The notes beneath the pieces are model-generated. The model saw nothing but the letters and a program-made list of their open reading frames with translations. It did no database searches and was not told where the DNA came from. This document shows positions 43,144-53,260 of a stretch of DNA of 64,000 nucleotides, one piece after another (position 1 is the stretch's first letter; each line of letters begins with the position of its first letter). The DNA comes from Hyphomicrobiales bacterium (lineage in GTDB: Bacteria > Pseudomonadota > Alphaproteobacteria > Rhizobiales > Rhizobiaceae), in contig UCHV01000010.1 of NCBI GenBank assembly GCA_900472395.1, positions 62,001 to 126,000 of the forward strand, in the 5' to 3' direction. A program made the translations under genes and the position numbers.

Positions 43144-43318
43144 GGGCCTGTCAATGACGTTTGTCGGGCGTGAGCGCAAGTCATACATGGCAACATGTCC
43201 ATGACAAATGTTTACCCGTAACGACGTGGATTTCGGAAACACTATATTAAAGATCATGGTGCTTTGTCTCGTTAAGCCACAATTCGATTACGACTCTGTT
43301 TTTTCACGAGCGCGACCC

Positions 43319-45313
43319 ATGTTGAAAAACCTGTCCATCAGCAAAAAGATCATCGTTACTTTCGTGGCGGTGATGTCCGCCTGCTTCATCGCTTCCGCCG
43401 GAGTTTACTGGCAGACGCTCAAGTCCAATGCCGCCGCCGAAGTGCAGGCTTCCGCCCAGACGATTGTCGTCGGCGCCGACAATGCTGTCGAAGCCATGCT
43501 GGAACAGGTCGTTTATCAGCGGGATTATCTGCTTGGCGGCGCGGAAGCTTCCGCATCCGCAGCGCTTGCCACGCGTGCGAAAATGACAAAGGCGCTTGAG
43601 GAAACTCGAGCGGCGGCTGGCGGCCGAGCCGATCTTCTCGCCTCCATCGATACACTGGAAGCAGCGGCAAAAGCGGTGAATACGCAGCTCATCGATCCGC
43701 AGCTTGCTGCCGCCAAGGCGGGCCAGCAGATCACGCGCGGCCAAGGCGAAAAATCGCTCGATACCTTCCGCACCGCCGCGGCATCGCTGAAGCAGCAGGC
43801 CGAATCGCTGTATGACAGCCTCGCCGGCGCGCAGCGCGCTGCCAGCACCAATATTTTGTGGACGCTGGTGATCGCCGGCGCAATCGCAGGCGCATTGGCG
43901 CTCGGCCTCATCTGGCTGCTGTGCAACGCCATCGTCAACCCGATCGTGGGAATGACCCGCACCATGACGGCGCTGGCCGGCGGCAATAACGATATCGAAG
44001 TCCCGGCGCTCGACCGTGGCGACGAGGTGGGCCACATGGCGCAGGCGGTTGCCGTGTTCAAGGATGCGGCCATCGAGAAGCAGCGCCTGGAGCGTGAAAA
44101 CGATCTCACCCGCGCCCGTGCGGAAACCGAACGCCGCGCCAATGACGAGCAGAAGGCGCATGACGCCGCCGATGTGGAGTTCGCCATCGACGGTCTTGCC
44201 ACCGGCCTTTCCAAGCTGGCCGAAGGCGATGTCGCCTACCGTATCAACGAAGCCTTTGTCGGTCGTCTTGACCGCCTGCGCATCGATTTCAACACCGCGC
44301 TTGCCACGCTGCAGACAACGTTGACGCTTGTTGGCGATAACGCTTCGGCCATTCATGCCAATGCAGACGAAATTCGTTCTGCAACCGACGATCTGGCCAA
44401 GCGCACCGAACAGCAAGCCGCGGCCGTCGAACAGACCGCCGCTGCGGTCGAGCAAGTCACGACCACCGTCAAGGATGCAGCCGCCCGTGCGGAAGATGTC
44501 GGCCAGCGGGTGGAGCGCACCCGCGCCGGTGCTGAAAAGTCCGGCGAGGTTGTTCGCCGCGCCGTTTCCGCCATGGAAGGCATTTCGCATTCCAGCCACG
44601 AAATCACCAAAATCATCGACGTGATCGACGATATCGCCTTCCAGACCAATCTTCTGGCGCTGAACGCCGGCGTGGAAGCTGCGCGTGCGGGCGAAGCGGG
44701 CAAGGGCTTTGCCGTTGTCGCACAGGAAGTGCGCGAACTGGCGCAGCGTTCCGCCAATGCCGCCAAGGATATCAAGACGCTGATCACCACCTCCACCAAT
44801 CAGGTGGATGCCGGCGTGGCGTTGGTGGGTGAAACCGGCAAGGCACTGCAGGCGATCGTTGAGGAAGTGCGCGAAATCAACGAACACATTCGCGCCATCG
44901 TGGTTTCCACGCGCGAACAATCGACAGGCCTGCAGGAAATCAACAATGCGGTCGGCACGATGGACCGCAACACCCAGCAGAACGCTGCGATGGTGGAAGA
45001 GCAGACGGCCACCAGCCATACGCTGGCAGGTGAAGCCAATACGCTGAACGAGTTGTTGAAACAGTTCAATCTCGGCAAGGACGCCAACTTTGTCGGCAGC
45101 CGCTCGGGTTTCATCATCCCGCCTACGCCGACCGCTGCCGCTCCGCAATTCGCGCCCATCAGCCGTCCGGCCAAGGCACCGAAGGTGCGCATGGCAGCGG
45201 AAGAAAAACCGCGCCGCTCACCTGCTGCAGCACTTCACAACCAGTTGGCGCGCGCATTCGAACCCGCGCCGGCAAGCCCGGCAGCGTCTCGGGACAATTG
45301 GGAAGAGTTCTGA
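43319..45313 (+). CDS. Methyl-accepting chemotaxis protein
   Basis: This 664-aa inner-membrane chemoreceptor has a first membrane segment near residues 10-30 and a periplasmic helical sensor of about 150 residues. A second segment follows near 185-205 ([20 protein letters not shown]), then HAMP domains, and a signalling domain with the [25 protein letters not shown] hairpin. The C-terminus ends in NWEEF, a pentapeptide typical of receptors that tether CheR/CheB in rhizobia. The ribosome binding site is weak. Ligand unknown. Confidence 0.88.
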   Translation: MLKNLSISKKIIVTFVAVMSACFIASAGVYWQTLKSNAAAEVQASAQTIVVGADNAVEAMLEQVVYQRDYLLGGAEASASAALATRAKMTKALEETRAAAGGRADLLASIDTLEAAAKAVNTQLIDPQLAAAKAGQQITRGQGEKSLDTFRTAAASLKQQAESLYDSLAGAQRAASTNILWTLVIAGAIAGALALGLIWLLCNAIVNPIVGMTRTMTALAGGNNDIEVPALDRGDEVGHMAQAVAVFKDAAIEKQRLERENDLTRARAETERRANDEQKAHDAADVEFAIDGLATGLSKLAEGDVAYRINEAFVGRLDRLRIDFNTALATLQTTLTLVGDNASAIHANADEIRSATDDLAKRTEQQAAAVEQTAAAVEQVTTTVKDAAARAEDVGQRVERTRAGAEKSGEVVRRAVSAMEGISHSSHEITKIIDVIDDIAFQTNLLALNAGVEAARAGEAGKGFAVVAQEVRELAQRSANAAKDIKTLITTSTNQVDAGVALVGETGKALQAIVEEVREINEHIRAIVVSTREQSTGLQEINNAVGTMDRNTQQNAAMVEEQTATSHTLAGEANTLNELLKQFNLGKDANFVGSRSGFIIPPTPTAAAPQFAPISRPAKAPKVRMAAEEKPRRSPAAALHNQLARAFEPAPASPAASRDNWEEF

Positions 45314-45338
45314 GCCTGTTCGATCCTGATGTTTTCGA

Positions 45339-45370
45339 AGGGCGAGGCCATTGGTCTCGCCCTTTTTCTT
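45339..45370 (+). terminator. Rho-independent terminator of the chemoreceptor gene
   Basis: AGGGCGAGGCC-ATT-GGTCTCGCCCT forms an 11-bp stem with one G-U pair, followed by TTTTCTTT. It begins 26 bases past the chemoreceptor stop. Confidence 0.85.
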
Positions 45371-45392
45371 TGTGCAGCCGAATGCCTTTCCG

Positions 45393-46322
45393 TCAGGAGG
45401 CCTGCAAGTTCCTTGCCCGTGCCACCCAAGCCGCGCCCTCGCGTGCATGATGGAACCCGTTCGAGAGCGGTGCCGCCGGATAGAGCTTCTGCAGGCTTGC
45501 AATCGCCTCACTTGCCTCCATCGCACCATCCAGCACGGAGCGATAAAGCCTCGCCACTGCCACCATGTCGCAATCCTGTGGTGACAGGCGGAAGGAGCGT
45601 ATGCCGGCAGCGACAAGATCATCGAGTTCGCCCAACAGCGACTGACAGGCATGCGATACCGTCTGCACGCCGTTCAGCGTCAGGAATGACTGCCGATCCA
45701 GCGTCTTGACCGGCAGTCCATCCGGCTCCTCGCCACACACGAACTGGCAGTTGTCCTTGATGCGCCCCTTGGAGCGTGCATGCGCACAGCGTGCTGAAAT
45801 GGCAAGCGGCATGCGGCCGAAGGCGAAGACCTCGAAATCGATCTCGGGACAGCTGCCGACGATGTCCTCGACCGAAGCAAACGGCAGCTCCGGCGGCAGG
45901 CAGATCGTTTTGGCGCCACGGGCCGCCAGCAATCGCGCGGTCGGCGCATTATAGACATTGATCAGCGGGCTGATCGTATGTGGTTTGCCCTTCAGTACGG
46001 CCAGTGCCGAAAGATCGTTGGCCTCCAGCATGTGGAGGCTCTCGGCGGCCATTTCGCGGATCTGCTTGCTTTCGCGAGCAAGCGTTACCAGCGAGAGGGT
46101 CGAGAACACTACTTCCTTGCCCGCCCCTTCCAGCCTCTCCACCACGTCGGCCAGATGCGGCTCGATGAAGTGCTGGCGTTTGGAACAGACGGTTTCACCG
46201 ATCAGCACACGCTCGACAGGAGCCTCATCGGCAATGCGGAAATGGAAATCGCGCCACTTGTCGGCGTCCCACAGGTAATAGACCGGGCCAAGTGTCAGGC
46301 CCGGGCGTTTCGTCTCTGTCAT
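45393..46322 (-). CDS. ubiV: Ubiquinone anaerobic biosynthesis protein UbiV (U32 family)
   Basis: This 309-aa U32 peptidase-like protein binds a 4Fe-4S cluster and forms a complex with UbiU. Together they hydroxylate the ubiquinone ring without oxygen. Candidate ligands are Cys in GETVCSKRQ and the trio in CAHARSKGRIKDNCQFVC. GGAG precedes ATG 46322. It lies 4 bases after ubiU, with ubiT upstream, the usual ubiT-ubiU-ubiV set. Confidence 0.88.
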   Translation of the reverse strand: MTETKRPGLTLGPVYYLWDADKWRDFHFRIADEAPVERVLIGETVCSKRQHFIEPHLADVVERLEGAGKEVVFSTLSLVTLARESKQIREMAAESLHMLEANDLSALAVLKGKPHTISPLINVYNAPTARLLAARGAKTICLPPELPFASVEDIVGSCPEIDFEVFAFGRMPLAISARCAHARSKGRIKDNCQFVCGEEPDGLPVKTLDRQSFLTLNGVQTVSHACQSLLGELDDLVAAGIRSFRLSPQDCDMVAVARLYRSVLDGAMEASEAIASLQKLYPAAPLSNGFHHAREGAAWVARARNLQAS

Positions 46323-46326
46323 CGTC

Positions 46327-47304
46327 TTATCTCCAGCGTTTTTCGTAGGCGCCGGACGTGGTCTTCTGTCCCTCGCTCATGCTCTGCAGGCGTGCCAGCA
46401 GCGCGCCGCGCCTTTCCGGGGGACTGTTTACGGCAGCTTTCATGGTTTTCACCACTTCGGCCACATAAGCCTTGCCGCGCTGGCGTCCTTCAATCTTCAG
46501 GGCGCTGACGCCGGCGGCTTTCAGCGCCTCCAGTTCGCCCATCACATCCAGCGAGACCGGATCCTCGAAGGCATAACCATTCGTGTCGGCGATATCGAAA
46601 CGGCCCTTACACAGTGTCGGGTAACCGGCAGCCTCTCCCTCGGGAAAGCGGTTGATGGTGAAGTCACCCAGTTCCGACACCAGTTCGCGGCCATCCTTGC
46701 GGTAGCGCACATGGCTTGCGGGCGAACAGACGCCGTTCATGTTGGGCGATTTGCCGGTGGCGTAGGAGGAGAGCGAACAGCGCCCCTCGGCCATCACGCA
46801 CAGGCCGCCGAAGACAAACACTTCCATTTCGCAGCGGATGGATTTGCCGATGCGGGCAATGTCGGCAATTGTCAGCGTGCGCGGCAGCACCACACGCTTT
46901 GCATTGAATGTGTCGACGAGAAAATTGATCGCATCCGGGTTGGAGGCCGAGGCCTGAACCGAAACATGCAGTCGTTGCTGCGGATATTTTTCGGCCACAT
47001 GCGCCATCAGGCCGAAATCGGCGAGGATCAGCGCATCGGCCCCACAGGCGATGGCGTCGGCGGCGCCCTGATACCAGATCTGTTCGCTGCCTGCGCGCAT
47101 AAAGGTGTTGAGCGCCACAAAGGTCTCGCAACCTTTCCTTTTGGCATAGGCAATGGCCTCCTTCAGCTCCTCGCGCGAAAAATTGAGGCCCGGAAAATTG
47201 CGGGCGTTGGTTTCATCGCGAAAGCCGCAATAAACGGCATCGGCGCCGGCATCCACGGCTTCGTGGAAGGCAGCCGGCGTACCGGCGGGACAGATCAGTT
47301 CCAT
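46327..47304 (-). CDS. ubiU: Ubiquinone anaerobic biosynthesis protein UbiU (U32 family)
   Basis: This 325-aa U32 protein has the family start MELICPAGTPAAFHEAVDAGADAVYCG. Its cluster cysteines are in LCVMAEGRCSLSSYATGKSPNMNGVCSPA and TLCKGRFD, matching the four-cysteine 4Fe-4S pattern of UbiU. It partners UbiV in oxygen-independent hydroxylation of ubiquinone precursors, likely with prephenate as oxygen donor as known for E. coli. It overlaps ubiT by 10 bases. Confidence 0.9.
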   Translation of the reverse strand: MELICPAGTPAAFHEAVDAGADAVYCGFRDETNARNFPGLNFSREELKEAIAYAKRKGCETFVALNTFMRAGSEQIWYQGAADAIACGADALILADFGLMAHVAEKYPQQRLHVSVQASASNPDAINFLVDTFNAKRVVLPRTLTIADIARIGKSIRCEMEVFVFGGLCVMAEGRCSLSSYATGKSPNMNGVCSPASHVRYRKDGRELVSELGDFTINRFPEGEAAGYPTLCKGRFDIADTNGYAFEDPVSLDVMGELEALKAAGVSALKIEGRQRGKAYVAEVVKTMKAAVNSPPERRGALLARLQSMSEGQKTTSGAYEKRWR

Positions 47305-47828
47305 GATGCGGCTTCTCCCCGAAGAGCGCGGTTACGGATTTCGCCGATGACCCGGCCGGCAATCGGTGCAAACGGCCCGGCAAGCCGGGCGAGATCCTTT
47401 GAAAGGTCGATATTGCTGGCATCGAGCGCGTTTCGCATGGCAAGCATCGCCTCCATGTCGCCGGTTACCGAAAGATCGCGCGAAAAGAACAGGGCATCGG
47501 CGTCGCAACGCCCTTCCATCAGCGCCAGCAGCATGAACAGCGGCGCTTCCGTCACCGCATCGGCAATGACATCTGTGGTTTTGCGGGAGACCGAAATGCT
47601 TTCTTTTGCCGGCTCAACGACAAATGAAAGCGGCACATCGGTCGGCAGGAAGGCAAAACGTTTGGTCCGGTGCTCGCCCAGCCGCTCGAAAAGCCCCGGA
47701 TGTGCAGTGCCGATGCGCTTGAACATCAAGCGGCACGCACGCTCGATGACGGCAAGCGGAACGGCGTTGAGAGGACTGGTGAGGAGGGGAGGGATAAGCT
47801 GCATAGGCGTCGGACGTCTCCGGATCAT
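47295..47828 (-). CDS. ubiT: Ubiquinone anaerobic accessory factor UbiT (SCP2 domain)
   Basis: This protein of about 177 aa has an SCP2-type lipid-binding domain: LSFVVEPAKESISVSRKTTDVIADAVTEAPLFMLLALMEGRCDADALFFSRDLSVTGDMEAMLAMRNALDA. UbiT binds hydrophobic quinone precursors for UbiU-UbiV. The start is uncertain: ATG 47828 is listed, with TTG 47837 and ATG 47804 as alternatives, none with a strong ribosome binding site. It is first in the ubiTUV operon and divergent from ubiD. Confidence 0.82.
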   Translation of the reverse strand: MIRRRPTPMQLIPPLLTSPLNAVPLAVIERACRLMFKRIGTAHPGLFERLGEHRTKRFAFLPTDVPLSFVVEPAKESISVSRKTTDVIADAVTEAPLFMLLALMEGRCDADALFFSRDLSVTGDMEAMLAMRNALDASNIDLSKDLARLAGPFAPIAGRVIGEIRNRALRGEAASWN

Positions 47829-47912
47829 TTCGCGCAAAAGCTAACGACCGCGGCGCAACATGGTTTGAGCTAGAACAAAGACGGGACCAATTTCCCCGGC
47901 CAAAGAGCAGAG

Positions 47913-49418
47913 ATGTCTCACAGCCCCGCGCCACCCCGCTACCGCGACCTTCAGCATTTTGCCCTGGAACTGGAAAGCCGCGGTCTCCTGAAACGCATTT
48001 CCAAACCAGTCAGCCTTGTGCATGAGGTGACGGAAATCCACCGCCGTGTGCTGCATGCGGGTGGCCGGGCTCTGTGGTTCGAAAAGCCGGTCGACAGGCA
48101 AGGAAACGTCTCTGCCATCCCGATGCTCGCCAATCTTTTTGGTACACGCGAGCGTATCGAACTTGGGTTCGGGCTCGAGCCCGGGCGGATCGGTGATTTG
48201 GCGAAGCTGCTGGGCGATCTGCGCGAACCACGCCCGCCCGCCTCGCTGAAGGATGCGTTGGGGAAACTGCCGCTGCTGCAATCCGCCCTGTCGCTCGGTA
48301 CGCGGCAGGTCGGCTCGGCGCCGTGCCAGGAAATGGTGCTGCGCGGCCAGGATATCGATCTTGCAACACTGCCGATCCAGTGGTGCTGGCCGGGAGAACC
48401 GGCGCCTCTGGTCACCTGGCCGCTGGTCGTCACGCGCAGCCATGATGATCCGGCTGACGTCAATCTCGGCGTCTATCGCATGCAGCAGCTTGGTGCCAAC
48501 CGGCTGATCATGCGCTGGCTTGCCCACCGCGGCGGAGCAAAACATCACCGTGAATGGCAGCGAAATGGCAAGGATACGCCGGTCGCCGTCGTCATCGGCT
48601 CGGATCCGCAGACCATCCTGTCCGCCGTCATGCCGCTGCCTGAAGGCATGAGCGAAATCGGTTTTGCCGGTGTGCTTCGCCGACGCCGCAGCCGTGTCGT
48701 CAAGGCAGTCAGCCAGCCGCTTCTCGTGCCGGCCAATGCGGAAATCGTCATCGAGGGCACGGTATCGGCAACCGAACTGGCGGATGAAGGCCCGTATGGC
48801 GATCACACCGGTTATTACAATTCCGTCGACCGTTTCCCGGTCATGACCGTCACCGCGATCACCATGCGAAAAAAGCCCGTTTACCTCTCCACTTATACCG
48901 GCCGACCGCCGGATGAACCTTCGGTGCTGGGTGAGGCGATGAACGAGCTTTTCGTGCCGCTGGTCAAAAAGCAATTCCCTGAAATCGTCGATTTGTGGTT
49001 GCCGCCGGAAGCCTGTTCCTATCGCGCCATCGTCGTATCCATCGACAAGCGTTACGCCGGTCAGGCGCGCCGCATCATGCTCGGCCTGTGGTCCATGCTG
49101 CCGCAGTTTTCCTATACAAAACTCATCATAGCGGTCGATCCCGATATAAATGTTCGCAGCTGGCCGGATATCATGTGGGCACTCGCCACCCGTTTCGATG
49201 CCTCGCGCGACATGGTGGTATTAACCGATACGCCGATCGATTATCTGGATTTCGCCTCGCCCAAAGCGGGGCTCGGCGGCAAGCTGGGGTTGGATGCCAC
49301 CAACAAGATCGGCCCGGAAACGGACCGTGAATGGGGCAAGGTTCTCGCCATGAGGCCGGAAGTCGAAGCGCGCGTCTCGGCCATGTGGGCTGAGCTTGGA
49401 TTGGATATGCCGTCATGA
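47913..49418 (+). CDS. ubiD: UbiD family decarboxylase
   Basis: This 501-aa prenylated-FMN-dependent decarboxylase would remove the carboxyl of 3-polyprenyl-4-hydroxybenzoate in ubiquinone synthesis. Motifs include YRMQQLGANRLIMRWL, the ELADEGPYGDHTGYYN region and RRIMLGLWSMLPQFSYTKLIIAVDPDINV. The length is close to the 497 residues of E. coli UbiD. It overlaps ubiX by 4 bases, the enzyme that makes its cofactor, and is divergent from ubiTUV. Confidence 0.9.
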   Translation: MSHSPAPPRYRDLQHFALELESRGLLKRISKPVSLVHEVTEIHRRVLHAGGRALWFEKPVDRQGNVSAIPMLANLFGTRERIELGFGLEPGRIGDLAKLLGDLREPRPPASLKDALGKLPLLQSALSLGTRQVGSAPCQEMVLRGQDIDLATLPIQWCWPGEPAPLVTWPLVVTRSHDDPADVNLGVYRMQQLGANRLIMRWLAHRGGAKHHREWQRNGKDTPVAVVIGSDPQTILSAVMPLPEGMSEIGFAGVLRRRRSRVVKAVSQPLLVPANAEIVIEGTVSATELADEGPYGDHTGYYNSVDRFPVMTVTAITMRKKPVYLSTYTGRPPDEPSVLGEAMNELFVPLVKKQFPEIVDLWLPPEACSYRAIVVSIDKRYAGQARRIMLGLWSMLPQFSYTKLIIAVDPDINVRSWPDIMWALATRFDASRDMVVLTDTPIDYLDFASPKAGLGGKLGLDATNKIGPETDREWGKVLAMRPEVEARVSAMWAELGLDMPS

Positions 49419-49993
49419 GCGAGGCGAAAAAGCGCGTGGTTCTCGGTGTCTCCGGCGCTTCCGGGGCGGCGATTGCGCTACGGGTCGCCGAGATTTTGGC
49501 GGGTCTGCAAGATATCGAACTGCACCTCGTCGTCTCGGAGGCCGCCACCTGCACTTTTCTGCACGAGATCGGCCCTGATGCACTCGATAGCCTGATCCAT
49601 CTTGGTTATCAGCATCACTCCATCGAGAACATCGGCGCGTCCATCGCCAGCGGCTCATTCCGCACCGCGGGCATGATCGTCGCGCCCTGTTCGATGCGCA
49701 CACTTGCCGGCATCGCCACCGGTCTTGCCGATAACCTCCTCATCCGCGCGGCCGATGTGCACCTGAAAGAGCGTCGTCCGCTCATTTTGTTGGCGCGGGA
49801 GACGCCGCTTCACCTCGGCCATTTACGCAACATGGTTGCGGTCACCGAAATGGGAGGCACGATCATGCCGCCGGTACCGGCGTTTTATCACCGGCCTGAA
49901 AGCGTCGCCGACATTGTCGAACATATCGCGCGGCGGGCCATCGATATGCTGCATCTTTCAGAATTGCCTCTTGCAAACGAGTGGCAGGGTTAG
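49415..49993 (+). CDS. ubiX: Flavin prenyltransferase UbiX
   Basis: This 192-aa enzyme makes prenylated FMN, the cofactor of UbiD. The start LGVSGASGAAIALRVAEIL, the middle GSFRTAGMIVAPCSMRTLAGIATGLADNLLIRAADVHLKERRPL and the late GGTIMPPVPAFYHRP are diagnostic. It is translationally coupled to ubiD by an ATGA overlap. It converges with the LysR gene with a 7-base gap. Confidence 0.93.
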   Translation: MSEAKKRVVLGVSGASGAAIALRVAEILAGLQDIELHLVVSEAATCTFLHEIGPDALDSLIHLGYQHHSIENIGASIASGSFRTAGMIVAPCSMRTLAGIATGLADNLLIRAADVHLKERRPLILLARETPLHLGHLRNMVAVTEMGGTIMPPVPAFYHRPESVADIVEHIARRAIDMLHLSELPLANEWQG

Positions 49994-50000
49994 GCCCGCA

Positions 50001-50936
50001 TCAACCCGCTTTTGCCGGCGCATATTTCGCCCGTTGATGGGCCACGAAAGCGCGCACGGCGGCCGAACTTTCCGTCTTGCGGTAGGCAACAGCGAGATCC
50101 GATGTCACCGGGTTGCGAGTGAGCCGCAGGTAACGCACACCCGGCAATTGCAGGCAGGAAAGCGATTGCGGCCCGACAGCCGCACCCAGCCCCACCGCCA
50201 CCATACTTGCAATCGTGGTAAAGTCACGCCCGGTTGCGCTGATCGTCGGTTTGAAACCCGCCGCCTGACACGCCTCCAATGTGTTGGAATGCCAGCCGAC
50301 ATCGGCCGGTTGGCGTGGCGCGATGAAGGTCTCCCCGGAAAGAGCAGCCAGGTCCACTTCCTGGCCGGAGGCCAGCGGGTGGTTTTGTGACAAGGCGATC
50401 ACCAAGGGCTCGCGCAGCACCGTCATCGCCGTCACGCCGGATGGTACGGTCACGGGCGGGCGGATGTAACCGAAGTCCAGTTCGCCCTCGGCGATCTTGC
50501 CCAGCTGCATGCGCATTTCCATTTCCACCAGCTGCACCTCGATGTCGGGATATTCGCTGCGGAACGACGAGAGCGATTCCGTCAGCACGCCGGAATAGGC
50601 GACGGAGGCTACGTAGCCGATCGAGATACGGCCCGTCTGCCCGCGGCCAACGCGCCGCAGCTGCGCCAGCGTCGCATCCGTCTGCGCCACGATCTTGCGT
50701 GCCTCGTCAAACAAAACCTGGCCTGAAAGTGTCAGCTGCACCGAGCGTTTCGATCTGTCCAGCAGCGGCAGTCCCACCAGCATTTCGAGATTGCGGATCT
50801 GCTGGCTCAAGCCCGGTTGCGCAATGCCCAGCCGTGCGGCGGCGCGCTCGAAATTCTTTTCCTCCACCAGCGCAATGAAATAGCGCAGATGCCGCAGCTC
50901 GAACTGCGTAGCGCGCGGTTTTTTCGGAGCTGCCAT
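50001..50936 (-). CDS. LysR-family transcriptional regulator
   Basis: This 311-aa regulator has the N-terminal helix-turn-helix ELRHLRYFIALVEEKNFERAAARLGIAQPGLSQQIRNLEMLVG and a periplasmic-binding-protein-like effector domain. ATG 50936 is preferred for spacing to GAGAG; ATG 50984 would add 16 residues. It diverges from the TonB receptor operon and may regulate it or itself. The effector is unknown, and a LysR regulator is not the usual control for iron uptake. Confidence 0.85.
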   Translation of the reverse strand: MAAPKKPRATQFELRHLRYFIALVEEKNFERAAARLGIAQPGLSQQIRNLEMLVGLPLLDRSKRSVQLTLSGQVLFDEARKIVAQTDATLAQLRRVGRGQTGRISIGYVASVAYSGVLTESLSSFRSEYPDIEVQLVEMEMRMQLGKIAEGELDFGYIRPPVTVPSGVTAMTVLREPLVIALSQNHPLASGQEVDLAALSGETFIAPRQPADVGWHSNTLEACQAAGFKPTISATGRDFTTIASMVAVGLGAAVGPQSLSCLQLPGVRYLRLTRNPVTSDLAVAYRKTESSAAVRAFVAHQRAKYAPAKAG

Positions 50937-50960
50937 GGGATCTCTCAGGAAATAATCCGG

Positions 50961-50988
50961 GCTTATATCATCGCCTCTGTTCATAAGC
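50961..50988. promoter_or_regulatory. Inverted repeat between LysR gene and TonB receptor gene
   Basis: GCTTAT (50961-50966) and ATAAGC (50983-50988) face each other over 16 bases, with nested ATCGC/GCGAT. This could be a LysR-type binding site in the divergent promoter region. The repeat is short and may be chance. Confidence 0.3.
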
Positions 50989-51113
50989 GATAGTTCTGAA
51001 AAATTAACCGCCGATTATTGGATCGTGCGGTTCTCACTCTATAAAGATGAGCAAACAAGTCCAGATTGATGATCCGGGCGCGAAGGCGCATGCGGATAAT
51101 GTTGCGGGGGCGC

Positions 51114-53252
51114 ATGATGACCTTTTCCAGAAATCGCTTGATGCTTGCCGCATCCGTCGCGTTTGCCGGTTGCCTGCACGGCGCACAGGCCATCGCGCAG
51201 GAGCCGGCCGGAACCACCACGCTGGCGCCGATCGTCGTCACCGGCAATGGCGATGATCCGAAAGGCCCGGTGAAGGGCTATGTGGCGAAATCCAGCTCCA
51301 CCGCGTCCAAGACCGGGACGCCGCTGATTGAAACGCAGCAATCCGTGTCGGTCATCACCAGAGATCAGATCGACGCCCAGAACGCCCAGACCCTTGGAGA
51401 GGTGCTCGAATATTCGCCCGGCGTCGTCGGTCAGCCCTACGGTGCCGATCCGCGTTTCGATTCACCCAGCATTCGCGGATTCGATGGCCGCCAGTCGCAG
51501 TTCCTCAATGGTTTGCGGATGATGCGTACCTTCGGCGCCGCGTCCTATGAAATTTATGGGCTCGAGCGTGTCGAGGTTCTGCGCGGTCCCGGCTCGATCA
51601 TGTATGGCCAGGGCAATCCGGGCGGCATGAGCAACATGATCAGCAAGCGCCCGACTTTCGAAAGCTTCGGCGAAGTCGGCGTAAAGGTCGGCAGCTTCGA
51701 TCATTACGGGACGTTTTTCGATGTCGGCGGCCCGGTTGCCTCAAGCGACACCTTTGCATATCGGCTGACCGGCATGGGCCGTAAGGCGGGCGAACAGACG
51801 GATTTCCTCGATAACGATCGCTATTTCATCGCCCCGGCCCTGACCTGGAAGCCGGACGAGGACACGTCGCTGACCATTCTCACCAGCCTGCAGCACGATA
51901 ATCCCAGCACGCCTTCCGGTTTGCCGGCCGCGCTGACCCTGAATGCGACCGGCTACAAACTGCCGCGCGATTTTTATGTCGGCGACAAAGGTTTTGATCG
52001 TTCCAGCCGTACGCTTGCCAATATCGGCTACGAGTTCGAGCATCGCATTGATGACACTTTCACGTTCCGCCAGAATTTCCGTTATTCGCATTTCGACTGG
52101 GATTATCAGGCTCTCAGCCTGTCACGCACCAATCTCATCAATCCGCAGACGCTGAACCGTACCTCGCTCATCCAGAACGAGATGCTCAATACCTACAACA
52201 TGGACAACCAGTTGCAGGCCGAGTTTGATACGGGCGGCGTCGAGCATACGATGTTGTTCGGTCTCGATACGCGTTATTTCAATAACAATACGCTTTCGAA
52301 CTTCGGCACTGCACCGGGGCTGAACATCTTCAATCCCAATTACAATCAGAACTTCGTCGTTGCGCGGACGTCACGAACGGATGTCCGTTCCGATCTCACG
52401 CAGATCGGTCTCTATGTGCAGGATGAAATTGCCTATGAGAATTGGCATGCGACGCTTGGCCTGCGTCATGACTGGGCGCGCACCAAAAGCGATTCCACCA
52501 ATCTCGCCGGCACCACAACCAGCTATGACCAGCGCGACAGCAAGCTGACAGGTCGTGCCGGCCTGAGCTATCTCTTCGACAACGGCATCTCGCCCTATAT
52601 CAGCTATGCCACCTCGTTCGAGCCGATCGCTCCCATCAACAAGATCAATTCCAGTGGCGCCGCCATCACCGTGCCGGGCGAACCGACCACGGGCGAACAG
52701 GTTGAAATCGGTGTCAAATACCAGCCGGAAGGTTTCGACGGCTTCTTTACCGCTGCGGTTTATGACCTCAAGCAGCAGAACATCGTCCGGACAGTTTCGA
52801 CGGGTATTCAGGAGCAGATCGGCGAAATCCGCGTCCGCGGGCTTGAGCTAGAGGGCGTCACCAGTCTGACCGAAGGTCTCGACCTGCGCGCGGCCTACAC
52901 CTACATGGACGCTGAAGTGACGGACACAGGCCTGCGTCCCGAAACCGTGCCGGAAAACACCGCCAGCCTGTGGCTCAAATATACGTTCCAGCCGGATACC
53001 GCGCTTGAAGGTCTCGGTATCGGCGGTGGCATGCGTTATGTCGGCAGCCGCTACGGCAATGCTGCCAATACCATGAAGATGGACGCCAATATCCTGTTCG
53101 ATGCCGCTCTGACCTACGAAAAGAACGGTTACAAGGCGTCGCTCAACATTCAGAACATCGCTGACGAAGATTATCTTTCCAACTGCGGCACCTTTGGCTG
53201 CTATTACGGTGAAGGCCGATCGGTTATGGGGAAGCTGAGCTTCACCTGGTAA
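51114..53252 (+). CDS. TonB-dependent siderophore receptor (FhuA/FpvA-like)
   Basis: This 712-aa outer-membrane receptor has a signal peptide (MMTFSRNRLMLAASVAFAGC, cleaved near IAQ). A TonB-box-like APIVVTG follows, then the plug domain (TQQSVSVITRDQIDAQNAQTLGEVLEYSPGV, GLERVEVLRGPGSIMYGQGNPGG). The 22-strand barrel ends LSFTW with a terminal aromatic. It would import a ferric siderophore. No N-terminal signalling (STN) domain is present. ATG 51114 or 51117 is preferred over 51066. It leads the operon with the binding protein and permease. Confidence 0.9.
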   Translation: MMTFSRNRLMLAASVAFAGCLHGAQAIAQEPAGTTTLAPIVVTGNGDDPKGPVKGYVAKSSSTASKTGTPLIETQQSVSVITRDQIDAQNAQTLGEVLEYSPGVVGQPYGADPRFDSPSIRGFDGRQSQFLNGLRMMRTFGAASYEIYGLERVEVLRGPGSIMYGQGNPGGMSNMISKRPTFESFGEVGVKVGSFDHYGTFFDVGGPVASSDTFAYRLTGMGRKAGEQTDFLDNDRYFIAPALTWKPDEDTSLTILTSLQHDNPSTPSGLPAALTLNATGYKLPRDFYVGDKGFDRSSRTLANIGYEFEHRIDDTFTFRQNFRYSHFDWDYQALSLSRTNLINPQTLNRTSLIQNEMLNTYNMDNQLQAEFDTGGVEHTMLFGLDTRYFNNNTLSNFGTAPGLNIFNPNYNQNFVVARTSRTDVRSDLTQIGLYVQDEIAYENWHATLGLRHDWARTKSDSTNLAGTTTSYDQRDSKLTGRAGLSYLFDNGISPYISYATSFEPIAPINKINSSGAAITVPGEPTTGEQVEIGVKYQPEGFDGFFTAAVYDLKQQNIVRTVSTGIQEQIGEIRVRGLELEGVTSLTEGLDLRAAYTYMDAEVTDTGLRPETVPENTASLWLKYTFQPDTALEGLGIGGGMRYVGSRYGNAANTMKMDANILFDAALTYEKNGYKASLNIQNIADEDYLSNCGTFGCYYGEGRSVMGKLSFTW

Positions 53253-53260
53253 CGGACCCT

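Noticed and set aside
43304..45148. 614-codon minus-strand ORF opposite the chemoreceptor gene
   Set aside because: Antisense to a gene with all receptor motifs; its sequence has no recognisable domain.
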